A stretch of DNA of 31,825 nucleotides, from the IMG/VR virus record IMGVR_UViG_3300025264_000064, positions 1 to 31,825 of that record. One strand, 5' to 3'. The first letter of the stretch is position 1. The number at the start of each line of letters is the position of its first letter. Positions 30,978 through 31,825 of this stretch are shown here, one piece after another. A model generated the notes under the pieces. That model had not been told where the DNA came from. It ran no database searches and worked only from the letters and a program-made list of their open reading frames with translations. This DNA is from a virus. Made by a program: the position numbers and the translations under genes.

Positions 30978-31825
30978 TTACGTTCCCTGGCCCTTGTAGG
31001 TGACTCCACTACTGAACAGGGTGAGCCTTCGCGGGCCGTACATCTCACGCCTGTCAGACCAGTCTGCGTTGTATCCGTAGACCTCGGACTTGTTGTCCTG
31101 GCGGTCTCGTGTGATCGATGTTACCAGATGTTCCTGGAATGTCTGGGACATTACGCCACGTTCCCCATCCATCCTCCGCTCAGCTTCAGCAAGGCAGCTG
31201 TAAAGGATCGTCTCGCTGTGCTGACTGATGCCATGCACCCGCTCGCCAGCGGACGGTGAGCCTGTCTCAGGCTTGTCAGGGAGGACCCTGTACCGATAGG
31301 ACAACGTGGCAGTTGCCGTGACATCCGGCCAGAACATGATCTCGTAACGAGTACCCTGCAGCGTGTGACTCCTCGCCTTGGGTCGGATCGCCCCGTAGAA
31401 GGGATCCTCGGACGAGTACGTCACGTTGTAATCACGCTGCCTCAACTCACGCATCCGGCTCTCACCCACAAGCTCCACCGGCTGGGTCGCATTATCAGCC
31501 TGGGCGTAGGTCAGAGCACCAAGGATGTTCCCAAAATCGTCCGGGAGATCGTAATCGTCCTGGTGCAGCGAGTAACTCGTACTTGAGGACGCATCAGAAG
31601 CGTCCGATGTGTCCACCAGTGTCAACTGGGTGGTGCTGTCACGAGTACCCACGGGGTAGTTGGTCCCGCTGATATTGATCTCGCCAGCTGCAGCCCATGT
31701 GGGCCACGTCCCCCCGGAAAGGGTGACCACACCATTGGTGGCCGCGATCGTGCCCGTGGAGTAAGCCGCGTTCAGCGAGAGGCTCGCCACCGGCATCAGG
31801 AAGGACCAGTCGTGGGTCCTGCCTT
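30978..31825 (-). CDS. Head-tail adaptor (T7 gp11-like tail tubular A) protein, 5' end cut by window edge
   Basis: 281 residues are visible and the frame is open to the right edge. The ATG at 31796 is internal, because the codons before it read RTHDWSFL, the usual 'W.FL' that precedes the beta domain in this family. Next come GTIAATNGVVTLSG and INISGTNYPVGTRDSTTQLT, then the hallmark YDLPDDFGNILG, then GTRYEIMFWPDVTATATLSY and RYRVLPDKP, and a helical end (ETILYSCLAEAERRMDGE). These match the adaptor/gateway proteins that join portal to tail nozzle. Its place directly before small virion and nozzle genes fits the T7-like order. The family call is by pattern. Confidence 0.8.
   Translation of the reverse strand, partial: GRTHDWSFLMPVASLSLNAAYSTGTIAATNGVVTLSGGTWPTWAAAGEINISGTNYPVGTRDSTTQLTLVDTSDASDASSSTSYSLHQDDYDLPDDFGNILGALTYAQADNATQPVELVGESRMRELRQRDYNVTYSSEDPFYGAIRPKARSHTLQGTRYEIMFWPDVTATATLSYRYRVLPDKPETGSPSAGERVHGISQHSETILYSCLAEAERRMDGERGVMSQTFQEHLVTSITRDRQDNKSEVYGYNADWSDRREMYGPRRLTLFSSGVTYKGQGT

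Noticed and set aside
31794-31796. ATG at 31796 as start of the adaptor gene
   Set aside because: The frame continues to the window edge with the family-typical WSFL just before it, so the true start is outside.

Overview
The window reads as part of a tailed-phage genome with a T7-like (podovirus-type) virion gene order, GC-rich and very compact. Every gene I can support lies on the minus strand, so transcription runs from 31825 towards 1. Neighbouring genes usually overlap by ATGA, GTGA or TAATG, or sit a few bases apart, and most starts have a strong Shine-Dalgarno. I see no tRNA, rRNA, CRISPR array, integrase, transposase, terminase, portal, major capsid or DNA polymerase; those would lie outside the window. 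The host cannot be named beyond a bacterium. The phage carries CsrA and a MucR-like zinc-finger segment, but neither fixes a phylum.

Structural module (31825 to 9384, read leftwards). It opens with the 3' part of a head-tail adaptor gene of the T7 gp11 kind, cut by the window edge. Then come three small beta-rich virion proteins, a 1031-aa protein resembling beta-propeller tail-nozzle or DNA-stabilisation proteins, and a 732-aa repeat-bearing fibre-like protein. Two small unknown genes follow, then 484-aa and 866-aa probable virion proteins. The module ends with a 3512-aa mosaic protein that takes a third of the window. It has linker-separated modules: KOW/SH3-like, helical UBA-like, DdrB-like ParB, ADP-ribosyltransferase-like, HEIGH zinc metallopeptidase, and a C-terminal LPD38-like region. 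By position it is probably a virion or ejection protein that delivers enzymes into the host.

Switch region (9253 to 9385). A 12-bp hairpin overlaps the stop of the giant gene and competes with a second hairpin. After it come a plausible sigma70-type promoter and helically spaced GGTTGC repeats in front of csrA.

Replication, recombination and regulation module (9252 to 595). In transcript order: CsrA, a Gp157-family protein, a Rad52-like annealing protein, an RNA-polymerase alpha-CTD-like protein, a ParB-like protein with a DnaJ-type zinc tail, a small zinc protein, an SF2 helicase, two overlapping small ORFs, an XRE-type regulator, a DnaB-N-like small protein, a small-molecule-type SAM methyltransferase, an unknown 104-aa protein, a protein with five zinc sites, and a RusA-like resolvase. 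This supports annealing-based recombination and host-transcription control. Zinc-binding proteins are strikingly frequent.

The window ends with a probable lysis or exit segment: a holin-like membrane protein followed by a signal-peptide-bearing trypsin-like serine protease, cut by the left edge. The RBSs of the holin-like gene and of the 79-aa gene each place AAGGAG in the hexaloop of a small hairpin, the classic shape of a CsrA-binding site. The most testable new idea here is therefore a phage-encoded CsrA circuit linking the replication module to lysis timing.
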